Counted from the stretch's first letter, positions 53,802 through 62,485 are shown. The stretch: DNA of 64,000 nt from Lactobacillus sp. ESL0684 (GCF_029392675.1 NZ_CP113941.1:1469001-1533000); one strand, 5' to 3'. The notes: generated by a model not told the origin, from the letters alone. Numbers and translations are program-made.

Positions 53802-55055
53802 TTATTTTTTAGCTGTCGATTTTTTAAATAATCCCGACATATAAACAGCAAACAGTGCTACTAGACCAACGCTTACTAAAACGATAATATCTGTTTGCGT
53901 AGTAGCTGACCTACCACTAATATAAAGATTATTAGTAAATAGATCCATCGCAAAGCGAACTGGTGTCCAGCTATAAACCCCATTTCTAAAGATCGGGCTT
54001 AACATTTCTTTAGGATAAGTCGCCACTGCCATTGATAATAACCATATTACCATCAAGATTGGCTGACCACCCATACCAAACCAATTCAGCAGACAGGTTT
54101 GTAATAGATAAAGAACTGCAACTGTCAAAGCTAATGTTAACAAGAAGCTCCCAGTATTTTTAATTGGTACTCCAAACATAAGGTGTACAATTACAAAAAT
54201 TGCTAAGGTCGCAATTACCGTAAGTAAGATACCACTCCCCATCTGATTGTTAACAGTCTTTAGACCAATCTTGCTATCTTCATCCAGTTCATGGTGTGAT
54301 TTTCTTAAAAACATTGACGGCATAAATGATGAAATCCAAGCTAACATGACAAAAATCATTGGTGCCATTCCACTAATACTCTTGTCCGGGATTTTATTCT
54401 TTACTTTAGTCGTAACTTTAATCGGTTGATTAATCGTTTGCCATTGCGCAGAAGACAATGTTACCTTATTTTTGTCCAAAGTGGCTTGCATTTGCTTAGC
54501 TAAACCTTGACCCAAACCCTCACCAATTTGAGGTAAAGCTGTTGACAAAAGCGATGACGCCTGCATGTTAGAGCCTTGACTAATCAAAACGCGAATCTTG
54601 GCTTGAGCTGGTTTTTGAGCTACTAACTTCTTCGCTTCAGCAAGTTGAGCTTTAACTTGTGGACTAGCTTTTTGCTGCGCTGGCAACTTAGCTAGCTTAG
54701 CCTGCATAATTAGACCCTTTAGGTAATTTTGCTGCGTCGTCAAAGTATCATCAAAATCTTGATCGATAACTAAGGCACCATAATATTTTTTATCAGCAAA
54801 CCCCTGCTTTAATTTACTTTCCTTATTGACATCAATAATCTTTAAAGTGGCATCAGAGTCAGAAAACTTGTCCTTTAGACTTTTAACTAGCTTTTTGCTG
54901 ACCTTGCTGTGTGATTCATTGACAATTGCCACAGGCATTTCTTTTACTTTAGCAGAATTGCGTGCGCCAACTTGTGCTATTGACAATAATCCGACAAAAG
55001 CACAGATGATTACCATACACACCCAAAAGAATTTACTTTTAACAACTTTCCACAT
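53802..55055 (-). CDS. YhgE/Pip-type ABC-2-like membrane protein
   Basis: A 417-residue membrane protein of the YhgE/Pip or ABC-2 permease class. One N-terminal helix (FFWVCMVIICAFVGLLSIAQ) leads into a large extracytoplasmic domain (about 35-230, rich in Lys/Gln), followed by five C-terminal helices. No ATPase partner is adjacent. Related genes are often divergent from a TetR regulator, as here, and are associated with efflux or envelope functions. Substrate is unknown. Confidence 0.85.
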   Translation of the reverse strand: MWKVVKSKFFWVCMVIICAFVGLLSIAQVGARNSAKVKEMPVAIVNESHSKVSKKLVKSLKDKFSDSDATLKIIDVNKESKLKQGFADKKYYGALVIDQDFDDTLTTQQNYLKGLIMQAKLAKLPAQQKASPQVKAQLAEAKKLVAQKPAQAKIRVLISQGSNMQASSLLSTALPQIGEGLGQGLAKQMQATLDKNKVTLSSAQWQTINQPIKVTTKVKNKIPDKSISGMAPMIFVMLAWISSFMPSMFLRKSHHELDEDSKIGLKTVNNQMGSGILLTVIATLAIFVIVHLMFGVPIKNTGSFLLTLALTVAVLYLLQTCLLNWFGMGGQPILMVIWLLSMAVATYPKEMLSPIFRNGVYSWTPVRFAMDLFTNNLYISGRSATTQTDIIVLVSVGLVALFAVYMSGLFKKSTAKK

Positions 55056-55161
55056 ACTATCCTACCTCTTCTAAAAAACATCAATGTTAGCCATTTTACG
55101 CTTTTTGGTATATAATTTACGCAACATTTTGCCCAAAATTGTTGCAAGATAGGAAATTTAT

Positions 55162-55743
55162 ATGAATAATCAAACTAAAATCAATACGACCAAAAAAGCA
55201 ATTATTGATGCCTTTGTTTTGCTTACTAAACAGGAAAAGCCTTGCACAGTTAACGATATTGCTCAAGCTGCCCATATTAATCGCAGTACGTTTTATCGTT
55301 ATTTTGAAAATAAAACAGCACTGATTGAAGATTGTGAAAACACCATTATTAGCAAAATTGCAGGTATTTATCATCATGTTTTCACCCAAGAAAATACAGA
55401 CAGCAATCGTCAATTAGCCCAAAATTATCTAGAAGAAGTCTTAAATATTGTCGAACAAAATCTTGATTTACTATACGTTTTATTCAAAAAAGTCGATAAT
55501 TCACATTTTTATGTCAAGTTTAAAGAATTGCTAGCAGTAGCTAATCATCATTTCTTAAAGCACCTGCTAGATCCTAATGGACCACTTTCTCAAAAAGAAT
55601 TCGAGCTATTAATTAACTATCGGAGTTCTGCAATCTTAGGCAGTATCGAATTCTGGAGTTATCATCCACAAGAGTACTCTCGCCAGGATATTGTTAATTT
55701 CATCAAAGTAGTTTCACATCGTGATTTACAGAATTATCAATAA
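55162..55743 (+). CDS. TetR/AcrR family regulator
   Basis: A 193-residue TetR-type regulator. The HTH is PCTVNDIAQAAHINRSTFYR near residues 27-46, continuing into YFENKTALIED. The C-terminal part is helical with YRSSAILGSIEFW near 155. It is divergent from the YhgE-like gene with about 106 bp between them, the common layout for a repressor of that transporter. AGGAA precedes the ATG. Confidence 0.9.
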   Translation: MNNQTKINTTKKAIIDAFVLLTKQEKPCTVNDIAQAAHINRSTFYRYFENKTALIEDCENTIISKIAGIYHHVFTQENTDSNRQLAQNYLEEVLNIVEQNLDLLYVLFKKVDNSHFYVKFKELLAVANHHFLKHLLDPNGPLSQKEFELLINYRSSAILGSIEFWSYHPQEYSRQDIVNFIKVVSHRDLQNYQ

Positions 55744-55774
55744 AAAGTCATGACCACACATCATGACTTTTTTA
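55742..55774. terminator. Bidirectional terminator between TetR and OppA paralogue 3
   Basis: The perfect stem AAAAGTCATGA / TCATGACTTTT with a 7-nt loop lies between convergent genes. Confidence 0.92.
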
Positions 55775-55782
55775 CCTATTAA

Positions 55783-57546
55783 TTATTTGACAAAACCAAC
55801 CTTATACCATAATTGACGACCATTGTTTGTCTCGGACGGCTTCAGCGTATATCCCGAAACCTTATTATTAACCGCATAAACCGTGTATGAACCCGATTCT
55901 GGAATTGCGTAAGCCTCTTCATTCATATATTCTTGCCACTCATGGAACTTGTCAACACGATATTTATGGTCAAAAGCCTTCTTGGAGTCCATTTGCTTAA
56001 GCAGCTGGTTGTTTTTCTTGGTTACAAATCGCGTATAATTCTTCGGTGAATCTTCAGAATATAGACTGCTTGGCGATGGTTCGCTATCTAAATGCCAACC
56101 AATCTGACACATATCAAAGTCATGGCTATCTCCTTCAAGATTATTAACGTATGTATTAAATTCAGTCAGGCGATTGCCAATTAACTTAACATTTAGACCA
56201 ATCTTGTGCCATTGTTGCAGGTAGTTTTGCTGAATAGTACTTTGCGCACTATCATCAGTCACCCGCGCCATATAACGAATTGTTAATGGTTTACCATTAG
56301 GCTGAACCCGCCACTTGCCCTTCTTCTTATAGCCTGCCTTATCTAATAAATCATTGGCCTTCTTTAAGTTATAAGAATAATGCTTGGCATCCTTATTAAA
56401 GTAATCACCATATTCCTTAGGAATCAAAGTCGGTACCCGAAAACTTAAACCATGTGTATAGCGATCGTAAACTTTATCAACATTCATTGCATAGCCAATT
56501 GCCTGTCGCAGTGCTTTATTATTCATCTTAGCATTGGGATCCATGACATTGCGATCCTTTTTAGCATCCCATTTGCCTACCTTAAACCCAATAAAATTGT
56601 AATATAGTGGAATTTGGGCTACAAAGTTTACCCCTTTAGTCTTTTTAACCTGCTCCCATTGCGAATTAATTACCTGAGTAACATCAAAACTCTTGCTCTT
56701 AATTGCCTGTGAGGCTGAATTGGTTGCCAGCACTGAAACCACAATCTTATCTAACTTTGGCTTACCACGCCAATAGTACTTGTTAGGTACCCAAGTAATT
56801 GATTCACCGCGTACCAGTTTCTTCATCTTAAAAGCACCAAAATACATTGGATTCTTTCTAATCTTGTCTGATGATTCCAGCTTAGCAAACGGGACATCTT
56901 TAAGGTAATGATATGGCTCTGCCTTTTCCCAGATATAATTATTACCAGAATATTCCATCCCCGGCTTTAATTCCTTAACATGTAGCACTAACTTGCGGCC
57001 ATTCTCGCCGTCTGGCATTTCGATCCCAGAAATCGTCTTAGCTTGGCCTTCGTGATATGCTTTCATCCCCTCAATATTTTCAAATAGATTAGAATAATTT
57101 TGAGATTTGGTTTGTTTATTTGCCAGAATTTCGTATGGATATTCTAAATCCTTAGCAACAACTTGCTTACCATCTGACCACTTAACACCCTTTTTAACAG
57201 TAATCGTAATCGTGTTATTTTTCTTATCAATCCTTTGGGTAGCTGGACCCTTATCAGTAATCTTATAATTGTCATCGGTATCAAACAGGTTTTCGTTACC
57301 AGGACTAGCAATGTTTTGGTCAATAGCCGTATTGGATAATTCATTAGCAAAAATCCCGGTAAACGGCGTATCCGTTTCTTCAGCGACCTTGAGTGTACCA
57401 CCATGCTTAATGGCTTTTACTGGAGTCTTATCTGGAAACTTTTCTTCGACTTTTTTGCTAGCAGGTTTTCCACAAGCAGCTAAAGTCAGAGCAGCCGAAG
57501 CTAATAAAGTGGTGGACATAATACTTTTTTTGATACTAGATTTCAT
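55783..57546 (-). CDS. Orphan oligopeptide-binding lipoprotein (OppA-like), paralogue 3
   Basis: A 587-residue SBP_bac_5 lipoprotein with lipobox LTLAACGKP near residue 25 and mature start KHGGTLKVAEETDTPFTGIF. It shares GVKWSDGKQVVAKDLEYPYE and RGESITWVPNKYYWRGKPK with the two other orphan paralogues. The frame opens at 57591, but that start lies inside the leader terminator; the ATG at 57546 has GAGGAAG 7 nt upstream. A leucine-rich leader peptide and attenuator-like hairpins precede it. No permease genes are adjacent. Confidence 0.93.
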   Translation of the reverse strand: MKSSIKKSIMSTTLLASAALTLAACGKPASKKVEEKFPDKTPVKAIKHGGTLKVAEETDTPFTGIFANELSNTAIDQNIASPGNENLFDTDDNYKITDKGPATQRIDKKNNTITITVKKGVKWSDGKQVVAKDLEYPYEILANKQTKSQNYSNLFENIEGMKAYHEGQAKTISGIEMPDGENGRKLVLHVKELKPGMEYSGNNYIWEKAEPYHYLKDVPFAKLESSDKIRKNPMYFGAFKMKKLVRGESITWVPNKYYWRGKPKLDKIVVSVLATNSASQAIKSKSFDVTQVINSQWEQVKKTKGVNFVAQIPLYYNFIGFKVGKWDAKKDRNVMDPNAKMNNKALRQAIGYAMNVDKVYDRYTHGLSFRVPTLIPKEYGDYFNKDAKHYSYNLKKANDLLDKAGYKKKGKWRVQPNGKPLTIRYMARVTDDSAQSTIQQNYLQQWHKIGLNVKLIGNRLTEFNTYVNNLEGDSHDFDMCQIGWHLDSEPSPSSLYSEDSPKNYTRFVTKKNNQLLKQMDSKKAFDHKYRVDKFHEWQEYMNEEAYAIPESGSYTVYAVNNKVSGYTLKPSETNNGRQLWYKVGFVK

Positions 57547-57573
57547 TTTTTCTTCCTCAATTCCCAAATTTTC

Positions 57574-57612
57574 AAAATAAAAAAGCCCCATTCAATTTAA
57601 TGAATGAGGCAT
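57574..57612 (-). terminator. Leader terminator (attenuator) before OppA paralogue 3
   Basis: On the minus strand GCCTCATTCA pairs with TGAATGGGGC (one mismatch, loop TTAAAT) and is followed by TTTTTTATTTT. It lies upstream of the ribosome site of the binding-protein gene and behind the leader peptide, as an attenuator would. Confidence 0.85.
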
Positions 57613-57624
57613 AAATCCTTCTTA

Positions 57625-57663
57625 GTTAAGCCCCAATCATTAAAACGCAAACAAGGGCTTAAC
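57625..57663 (-). promoter_or_regulatory. Anti-antiterminator-like hairpin in the leader
   Basis: GTTAAGCCC (57655-57663) and GGGCTTAAC (57625-57633) form a 9-bp stem. The GGGGC in its 3' arm can instead pair with GCCTC of the terminator 5' arm, giving mutually exclusive folds. Confidence 0.7.
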
Positions 57664-57694
57664 TTATAAAATTACTAAAAAGCAATTACTTAAG

Positions 57695-57784
57695 TCAAGT
57701 CCTTCGTTGCAACAACAAGGCTAATAAATCTTGAGCAGTGGTTATTCTAATCTTTATTTGTTTATTAAAATTATTGATTTTCAT
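57695..57784 (-). CDS. Leucine-rich leader peptide upstream of OppA paralogue 3
   Basis: A 29-codon ORF with its own strong ribosome site (GGGAGGA, 7-8 nt before the ATG at 57784). The product begins MKINNFNKQIKIRITTAQ and ends DLLALLLQRRT. Five leucine codons occur in six positions (TTA TTA GCC TTG TTG TTG), followed by Gln-Arg-Arg. The ORF has no recognised domain and is followed by two consecutive hairpins, the second a terminator. This is the layout of a ribosome-mediated attenuator. The function of the peptide itself is not known. Confidence 0.75.
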   Translation of the reverse strand: MKINNFNKQIKIRITTAQDLLALLLQRRT

Positions 57785-57990
57785 TAGAATTATCCTCCCA
57801 AAATTAACTTGTCTTTAATGTTATAAAACTAACTTTAAAATGTCAAGCGGAATTTTAAAAAATATTACTAGAATCAATTGCCACTTAGTATCTCAATTGA
57901 CATCGTACGTTCTAGTTTCTACAATTAACTTAAATCGTTTTCAAAAAATGCTATGCTATATTATCCATGTTGGATAGAAATGGAGTAAAT

Positions 57991-58842
57991 ATGTCAATTC
58001 CTACTATTACTTTACGAGGTGGTATTGAATTACCTGCTGTTGGCTTTGGTACTTATCAATTACGCGCTAAATCTGGCGCTACTGAAATCAAAAACGCTAT
58101 TAATAACGGCTATCGCTTAATCGACACTGCTTATAATTATGAAAATGAGGGCACGGTTGGACAGGCAATTAAGATAGCCAATGTTAGCCGTGACCAGCTA
58201 ATCATCTCGTCCAAATTACCCGGACGCTACCATGAATATCAAGCAGCTCTTGATGCTATTGAAGAATCTCTTTATCGTGCAGATCTAGATTATTTTGATC
58301 TGTACTTAATCCACTGGCCTAATCCAATGAAAGATCACTACGTCGAGGCTTGGCAAGCTTTGCTAGAAGCTAAGAAACGCGGATTAATTCGGGCAGCTGG
58401 CGTATCAAACTTTCTACCAGAACACCTTGATCGACTTGAAGAAGAAACGGGCGAATTACCAGAAGTAAACCAAGTGGAAATTCATCCACTGTTTAGCCAA
58501 GCCAAACAACGACAATACGATCGTGACCACGAAATTGTTACTGAAGCTTGGAGTCCGCTTGGTGGAGCTGGCAAAAAGTTAAGTCAGCCGATTCGTGATC
58601 TACCATTAATTAAGCAATTGGCTCACAAATATCATAAAGATGGTGGGCAAATTATGTTGCGTTGGGAATATCAGCTTGGAGTTATTCCTTTGCCACGTGC
58701 CAAGAGTAGCAACCATCAACAGGCTAACCTTGATCTATTTGACTTCCAATTGACAGCCGCCGAGATGGATGCAATTACTGATTTAGACCAGCCTGATGCT
58801 CGTGTTTCTGGGCAAGATCCTCGTACTCATTTAGAACTATAA
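57991..58842 (+). CDS. Aldo/keto reductase
   Basis: A 283-residue NADPH-dependent oxidoreductase of the aldo/keto reductase family. Tetrad residues are visible: Asp and Tyr in IDTAYNYENE near residue 45, Lys in ISSKLPG near 72 and His in YLIHWPNP near 108. The C-terminal coenzyme segment is IPLPRAKSSNHQQANLD near 235. GGAG precedes the ATG at 57991; the open frame from 57967 lacks a site. Members resemble 2,5-diketo-D-gluconate reductases; the natural substrate is unknown. Confidence 0.93.
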   Translation: MSIPTITLRGGIELPAVGFGTYQLRAKSGATEIKNAINNGYRLIDTAYNYENEGTVGQAIKIANVSRDQLIISSKLPGRYHEYQAALDAIEESLYRADLDYFDLYLIHWPNPMKDHYVEAWQALLEAKKRGLIRAAGVSNFLPEHLDRLEEETGELPEVNQVEIHPLFSQAKQRQYDRDHEIVTEAWSPLGGAGKKLSQPIRDLPLIKQLAHKYHKDGGQIMLRWEYQLGVIPLPRAKSSNHQQANLDLFDFQLTAAEMDAITDLDQPDARVSGQDPRTHLEL

Positions 58843-58854
58843 TTTACTAATTAA

Positions 58855-58934
58855 AAACTCCTCCATGTATTGATCTGAACCCTAAAATTAAGACAAGCTA
58901 ATTTCGGGGTTCGTATCAACATGAGAGGAGTTTT
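58855..58934. terminator. Long inverted repeat between aldo/keto reductase and flavoprotein genes
   Basis: An imperfect inverted repeat of about 33-36 nt per arm (outer AACTCCTC / GAGGAGTT, inner GAACCC / GGGTTC) flanked by A and T runs. It can terminate both convergent genes but is much longer than the other terminators in this window. Confidence 0.75.
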
Positions 58935-58945
58935 TTTATTTAGTA

Positions 58946-60397
58946 TTATGACAGATATTTTTCTGCCATTTGCACTGCTACTCGACCAGAATAGACGCAA
59001 TAACCTGCTTCTGATCCTGGCACATTAACACCATAAGTATTGCCAACTAACACTGCCGCTGCATCATTACCCACGGCATATAAACCAGCAAGTTTACGAC
59101 CGTTAGCATCAAGCACCTCATTTCGTTCATTGACTCGCAAACCACCCATTGTGCAATACGCACCAACACCTAATTCAATTGCATAAAACGGTGCTTGACT
59201 TACAGAAGTTAAATATTGGACTGGCTTTTCAAAGTCAAGGTCTTGCCCCTGCTCACAAGCATGGTTATAAGCTTTAACCGTAGTTGCCAATTCAGGTAAG
59301 TCTATCTGATTCGCTAATTCGGCAACTGAATCAGCCTTAGTAATAAATGACCGCTTTTTATCGACTGCTTCAGTTAACATTTTTGGCAAATTAGCCAATT
59401 TAGTCTTTGTCGATAATGGCTTTAAGCTGCGTGGTAAACTGCCATTAGTAAACTTATCAATAATGCCCTGATCTAAAATTGCATAAACTCGTTCTTGGCG
59501 AATAATTGCATTGCCTGCATGTGCCCAATTATCAAAGACATTTTCTTTAACAAAGCGTTCACCAATTTCATTAACCCAGAGTGGCGCCTGCTCAGCCGAA
59601 GCAATGCCTAAATCTGACTTCCAATATTGATAAGATGGCACAGCGGATTCTTTAATTTGCCCACCAAACATCATTGCCATGCCTAAACCAAACTGTTTGG
59701 CTCCAGCTTTCCAGGCCATTGTTAAACCATCACCTGTATTTTTACCAGAATTTACTGGCACGATGCGATTAGCATTTTCATTAAAGTACTTAGCAAGCAT
59801 TTTTTGATTATTTAAATAACCGCCCGTAGCAATAATTACAGCTTTAGCCATAATGGTCGCCACCGTATTACTTTCAAAATCCTGAACCTTAACTCCAGTA
59901 ACTTGCTTATCTTTGCCAATTACTAAATCAGTGACAGTTGCTGATTTAATAATTTCAACTCCATGTTCACGTGCAAATGGTTCTAAACCTGCATGTATGG
60001 CCTTATTACCCAAACCGGAAAATAAGTGCCAAGTATCAATTCCTGAACCTAACGTTGCAACATTGTCAAACTGGACTCCTTTAGCCTTCAACCAATCAAT
60101 ATTAGCGGCACTCTGCTTAATATATTCGCGCCAAATTTTGGTATTGGCCTTGTAATGAGAATATTCTTGTTCATCATGTAAAAGTTCGGCTTGGTTGATC
60201 TCAATTCCTTGCTCTCGTTGCATTTTTGAATCTACTGCAAAGACACCTTCAACATAGTTGCCGCTACCACCAGTCGAACGCCCTTTTTCAATCACTAAGG
60301 CTTTCAAACCTTGATCAGCTGCTTGAGCCGCCGCAGACATTCCTGACAGACCACCACCAACAATTACTACATCATATTCACTATTCTTAGCTAACAT
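58946..60397 (-). CDS. FAD-dependent oxidoreductase (fumarate reductase/urocanate reductase-like flavoprotein)
   Basis: A 483-residue flavoprotein of the FAD_binding_2 family. The dinucleotide motif VVIVGGGLSGMSAAAQAA is at about residues 10-27. TGGSGNYVEGVFAV near 42, VIIATGGYL near 187, and the C-terminal GVGAYCTMGGLRVNERNEVL and VGNTYGVNVPGSEAGY follow the succinate dehydrogenase/fumarate reductase flavoprotein fold. No heme or FMN-binding domain is attached, and no signal peptide is present. Fumarate or another unsaturated acid is the likely acceptor; exact substrate is unknown. Confidence 0.88.
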   Translation of the reverse strand: MLAKNSEYDVVIVGGGLSGMSAAAQAADQGLKALVIEKGRSTGGSGNYVEGVFAVDSKMQREQGIEINQAELLHDEQEYSHYKANTKIWREYIKQSAANIDWLKAKGVQFDNVATLGSGIDTWHLFSGLGNKAIHAGLEPFAREHGVEIIKSATVTDLVIGKDKQVTGVKVQDFESNTVATIMAKAVIIATGGYLNNQKMLAKYFNENANRIVPVNSGKNTGDGLTMAWKAGAKQFGLGMAMMFGGQIKESAVPSYQYWKSDLGIASAEQAPLWVNEIGERFVKENVFDNWAHAGNAIIRQERVYAILDQGIIDKFTNGSLPRSLKPLSTKTKLANLPKMLTEAVDKKRSFITKADSVAELANQIDLPELATTVKAYNHACEQGQDLDFEKPVQYLTSVSQAPFYAIELGVGAYCTMGGLRVNERNEVLDANGRKLAGLYAVGNDAAAVLVGNTYGVNVPGSEAGYCVYSGRVAVQMAEKYLS

Positions 60398-60524
60398 CTT
60401 CTACCTCTATTTCTAAGCGCCTTCAATTAATTATAAACTTTAAATATTATGGTAGCAATGTTTCTCAGCAATAGAGTTATATAAATACTTGATAGCAAAT
60501 TTAGTTATTTCTTATCCATTAATA

Positions 60525-60652
60525 TTTCGCTATAATAATTATTACAGAACAGCTAAAGTGGTGGCTTTTTCTTCTTAAAAAGAGGTGGTGCTTATGGTGT
60601 GTATTTACACCAAACACAAATTCTCAATGAAAGGAGGATAGCCCAATATCCT
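60525..60652 (+). promoter_or_regulatory. Promoter and structured leader of the first holin-like toxin
   Basis: A -10 box TATAAT (60531-60536) precedes a leader that recurs at 62679-62785 (ATTACAG, AACAGCTAA, GTGGTGCTTATGGTG, ACACAAATTCT, then GAAAGGAGG). Stem-loops surround the ribosome site. The rest of the 60398-60524 gap holds nothing I recognise. Confidence 0.65.
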
Positions 60653-60820
60653 ATGGATATTGTTACTCTGCTCTTGCAACTAGCTACAATCGTTTGGGCT
60701 AGTTATGTCTTGGTCAATTCTTTTACAGAACTGACTAACGCCTTAACTATTTGGACAGCTGCTATTGCAAGACTGGTTTCCGTAATTAAGCAATTTTTTA
60801 CGAGAAATAAAACATACTAA
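60653..60820 (+). CDS. Holin-like type I toxin, 3' end altered by IS110 insertion
   Basis: A 55-residue hydrophobic peptide (MDIVTLLLQLATIVWASYVL, then a second amphipathic helix ending SVIKQFFTRNKTY). The ATG lies in the loop of a perfect 8-bp hairpin CAATATCC-TAT-GGATATTG, 15 nt after AGGAGG, so folding may control initiation. Its leader matches that of the holin-like toxin at 62789. The last codons and stop come from sequence shared with IS110 copy 1, so the native C-terminus was probably different. Its antitoxin region now lies beyond the element at about 62486-62625. Confidence 0.65.
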   Translation: MDIVTLLLQLATIVWASYVLVNSFTELTNALTIWTAAIARLVSVIKQFFTRNKTY

Positions 60821-60826
60821 CCTAGT

Positions 60827-60860
60827 AGTGGGTCAATATTCGACGGAATATTGATTCACT
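60827..60860 (+). terminator. Terminator-like hairpin at the IS110 end, copy 2
   Basis: Same stem as at 14907-14940, followed by GCTTTTTC; it would end the toxin transcript inside the element. Confidence 0.7.
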
Positions 60861-60885
60861 GCTTTTTCTTTGTTTTAAAATTGAA

Positions 60886-61058
60886 GCAGGGTTGAAGTTA
60901 ATATGCCCTAGTTACTTTTGACGCTTGTACCTAGTACTTGACGCCCTAAATAAAACTGACAGCTTCATCAGTTAAACTTAAATCTCTTCGTAGTATGTTG
61001 GCACTTGATGTCCGGTATAGAAAATTAGATATAGTTTAGCTTGTAACTTCTACCCTGC
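60886..61058 (+). ncRNA. Candidate IS110 bridge RNA, copy 2
   Basis: Same 173-nt region as in copy 1, closed by the 15-nt inverted repeat at 60886-60900 and 61044-61058. It contains the inner hairpin AACTGA / TCAGTT and the near-repeat TTGACGC twice around GTACCTAGTAC, which could form an internal loop. Assignment rests on place, size and pairing. Confidence 0.6.
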
Positions 61059-61087
61059 ACAATTAAGTTAGTTGGAGGTATTTGAAG

Positions 61088-62310
61088 ATGAATAATTTAG
61101 TTGTAGTGGGAATTGACGTGAGCAGTCGTAAATCTGCTGTTTGTATCATGCTTAATAAGCAAGTCATTAAACAGTTTAATATCACCAATGATGCCATTGG
61201 TTTTCAGCAGCTACTTGATGAATTAGAATTTTATCACCAACAACCACAGATTGTCTTTGAAGCAACTGGGGTTTATTCTTGCAGATTGCAGGCTTTTCTT
61301 AACCAATATCATTATCGCTACACTATGCTTAACCCACTTAAAGCCAAACAGCAATTAGATCAATTTAGACGCAATAAAACTGATCGCCGCGATGCTAAAG
61401 ATTTAGCTTACTCACAGTTTATTTATCATCGCGGACCAACTTATCTACAAGACCCTAACTATAAGCAGTTAGGTGCCATGAGTCGTTTTTATGAGCAATT
61501 AACTCATGATTTGGTTTCAGCTAAGAACCGGTTACACCGCGTATTACAGTTTACTTTTCCTGAGCTAGAAACCTTAACTAGTCATCCTGACGGTACGAAT
61601 TATTGGCGCTATGTCCAAACTTTTACGCATCCACAAATCGTTAAAAATTTAGGTTACGAAGGAGTTATGCAGTATTTTTAAGCTTCCATGGTATTGGTAA
61701 GCAGCGTGCAAATAAGTTGGCAACTAACTTACTTGAACTGGCTGACACAGCTTATCCAGCAGTTGATAAAGCTGCTTTTGAAGTTGAACAAGCTAGATAT
61801 TATGCTCAACGACTAACCAAACTAACTAAAGAGCGTGAAAATGTCATTCAAAAGATGTCTGACTTAGCTAGTAAATTACCCAACCGTGATCTAAAAATTC
61901 TTGAAAGTATTCCAGGTATTTCACAAATTACCGCAGTTAGATTATTAGGTGAATTAGGCGATATCAGACGTTTTCGTAATCCTAATGCCTTAAATGCCTT
62001 TGTTGGTTTAGACTTACGTCATTACCAGTCGGGCGAAATGGAATTGACTGATCATATTAGTAAACGTGGCAATCCCATTGGTCGTAAGATTCTCTACCGT
62101 ACGATTGGACAAATGGATTCAGTAAGATATTCTGAGCCTTGTCACATTGCCGATTATTACGAAAAGAAAAAACGATCTTCTCAAAGTAGAAACTTCAAGA
62201 AGATCGCCATCGCAGCAGTCCACAAACTAACACGGACTGTCTACTATTTGATTGTGCATGATCAATTATATGATTATAGCGTAGTCAAAAATAAACAGGG
62301 CTTTAACTAA
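61088..62310 (+). pseudogene. IS110-family transposase, frameshifted in the middle
   Basis: Same transposase as copy 1. One T is missing from a T run near 61674-61680 (five T instead of six), so the frame breaks after GVMQYF at residue 198. The remaining part is read in another frame from about 61682 to the natural stop at 62310, and here the C-terminus lost in copy 1 is intact (KIAIAAVHKLTRTVYYLIVH). The DEDD half and the catalytic-serine half are therefore separated. Start ATG at 61088 with GGAGG 9 nt upstream. A sequencing error in the T run is possible. Confidence 0.88.
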
Positions 62311-62485
62311 AACCAATTGATCATAAGATTACTATAACAGCTTAGTTCAAAAATGCAATTGGACTAAGCTTATTTGGGTTACAACATATTATCTAAGTTT
62401 AATCTACTTAAAGATAATTCTAATGACGGACTACAAGAATTATGATTTAATACCTTGATATACTTGACTTTGAGTAGAAAAAGTA

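Larger units (their letters stand above)
60805..62485 (+). mobile_element. IS110-family insertion sequence, copy 2
   Basis: A 1681-bp copy of the element at 13280-14962 in opposite orientation. The left limit is AAATAAAACATACTAACC and the right limit is GAGTAGAAAAAGTA, beyond which the two loci differ. It lies inside a holin-like toxin-antitoxin module. It carries a hairpin at 60827-60860, a candidate bridge RNA and a frameshifted transposase. Confidence 0.92.

Noticed and set aside
57546-57800. T-box riboswitch as the explanation of the leader before OppA paralogue 3
   Set aside because: No T-box core (GGTGG-ACCGCG type) is present, while a translated leucine-rich ORF with its own ribosome site is.
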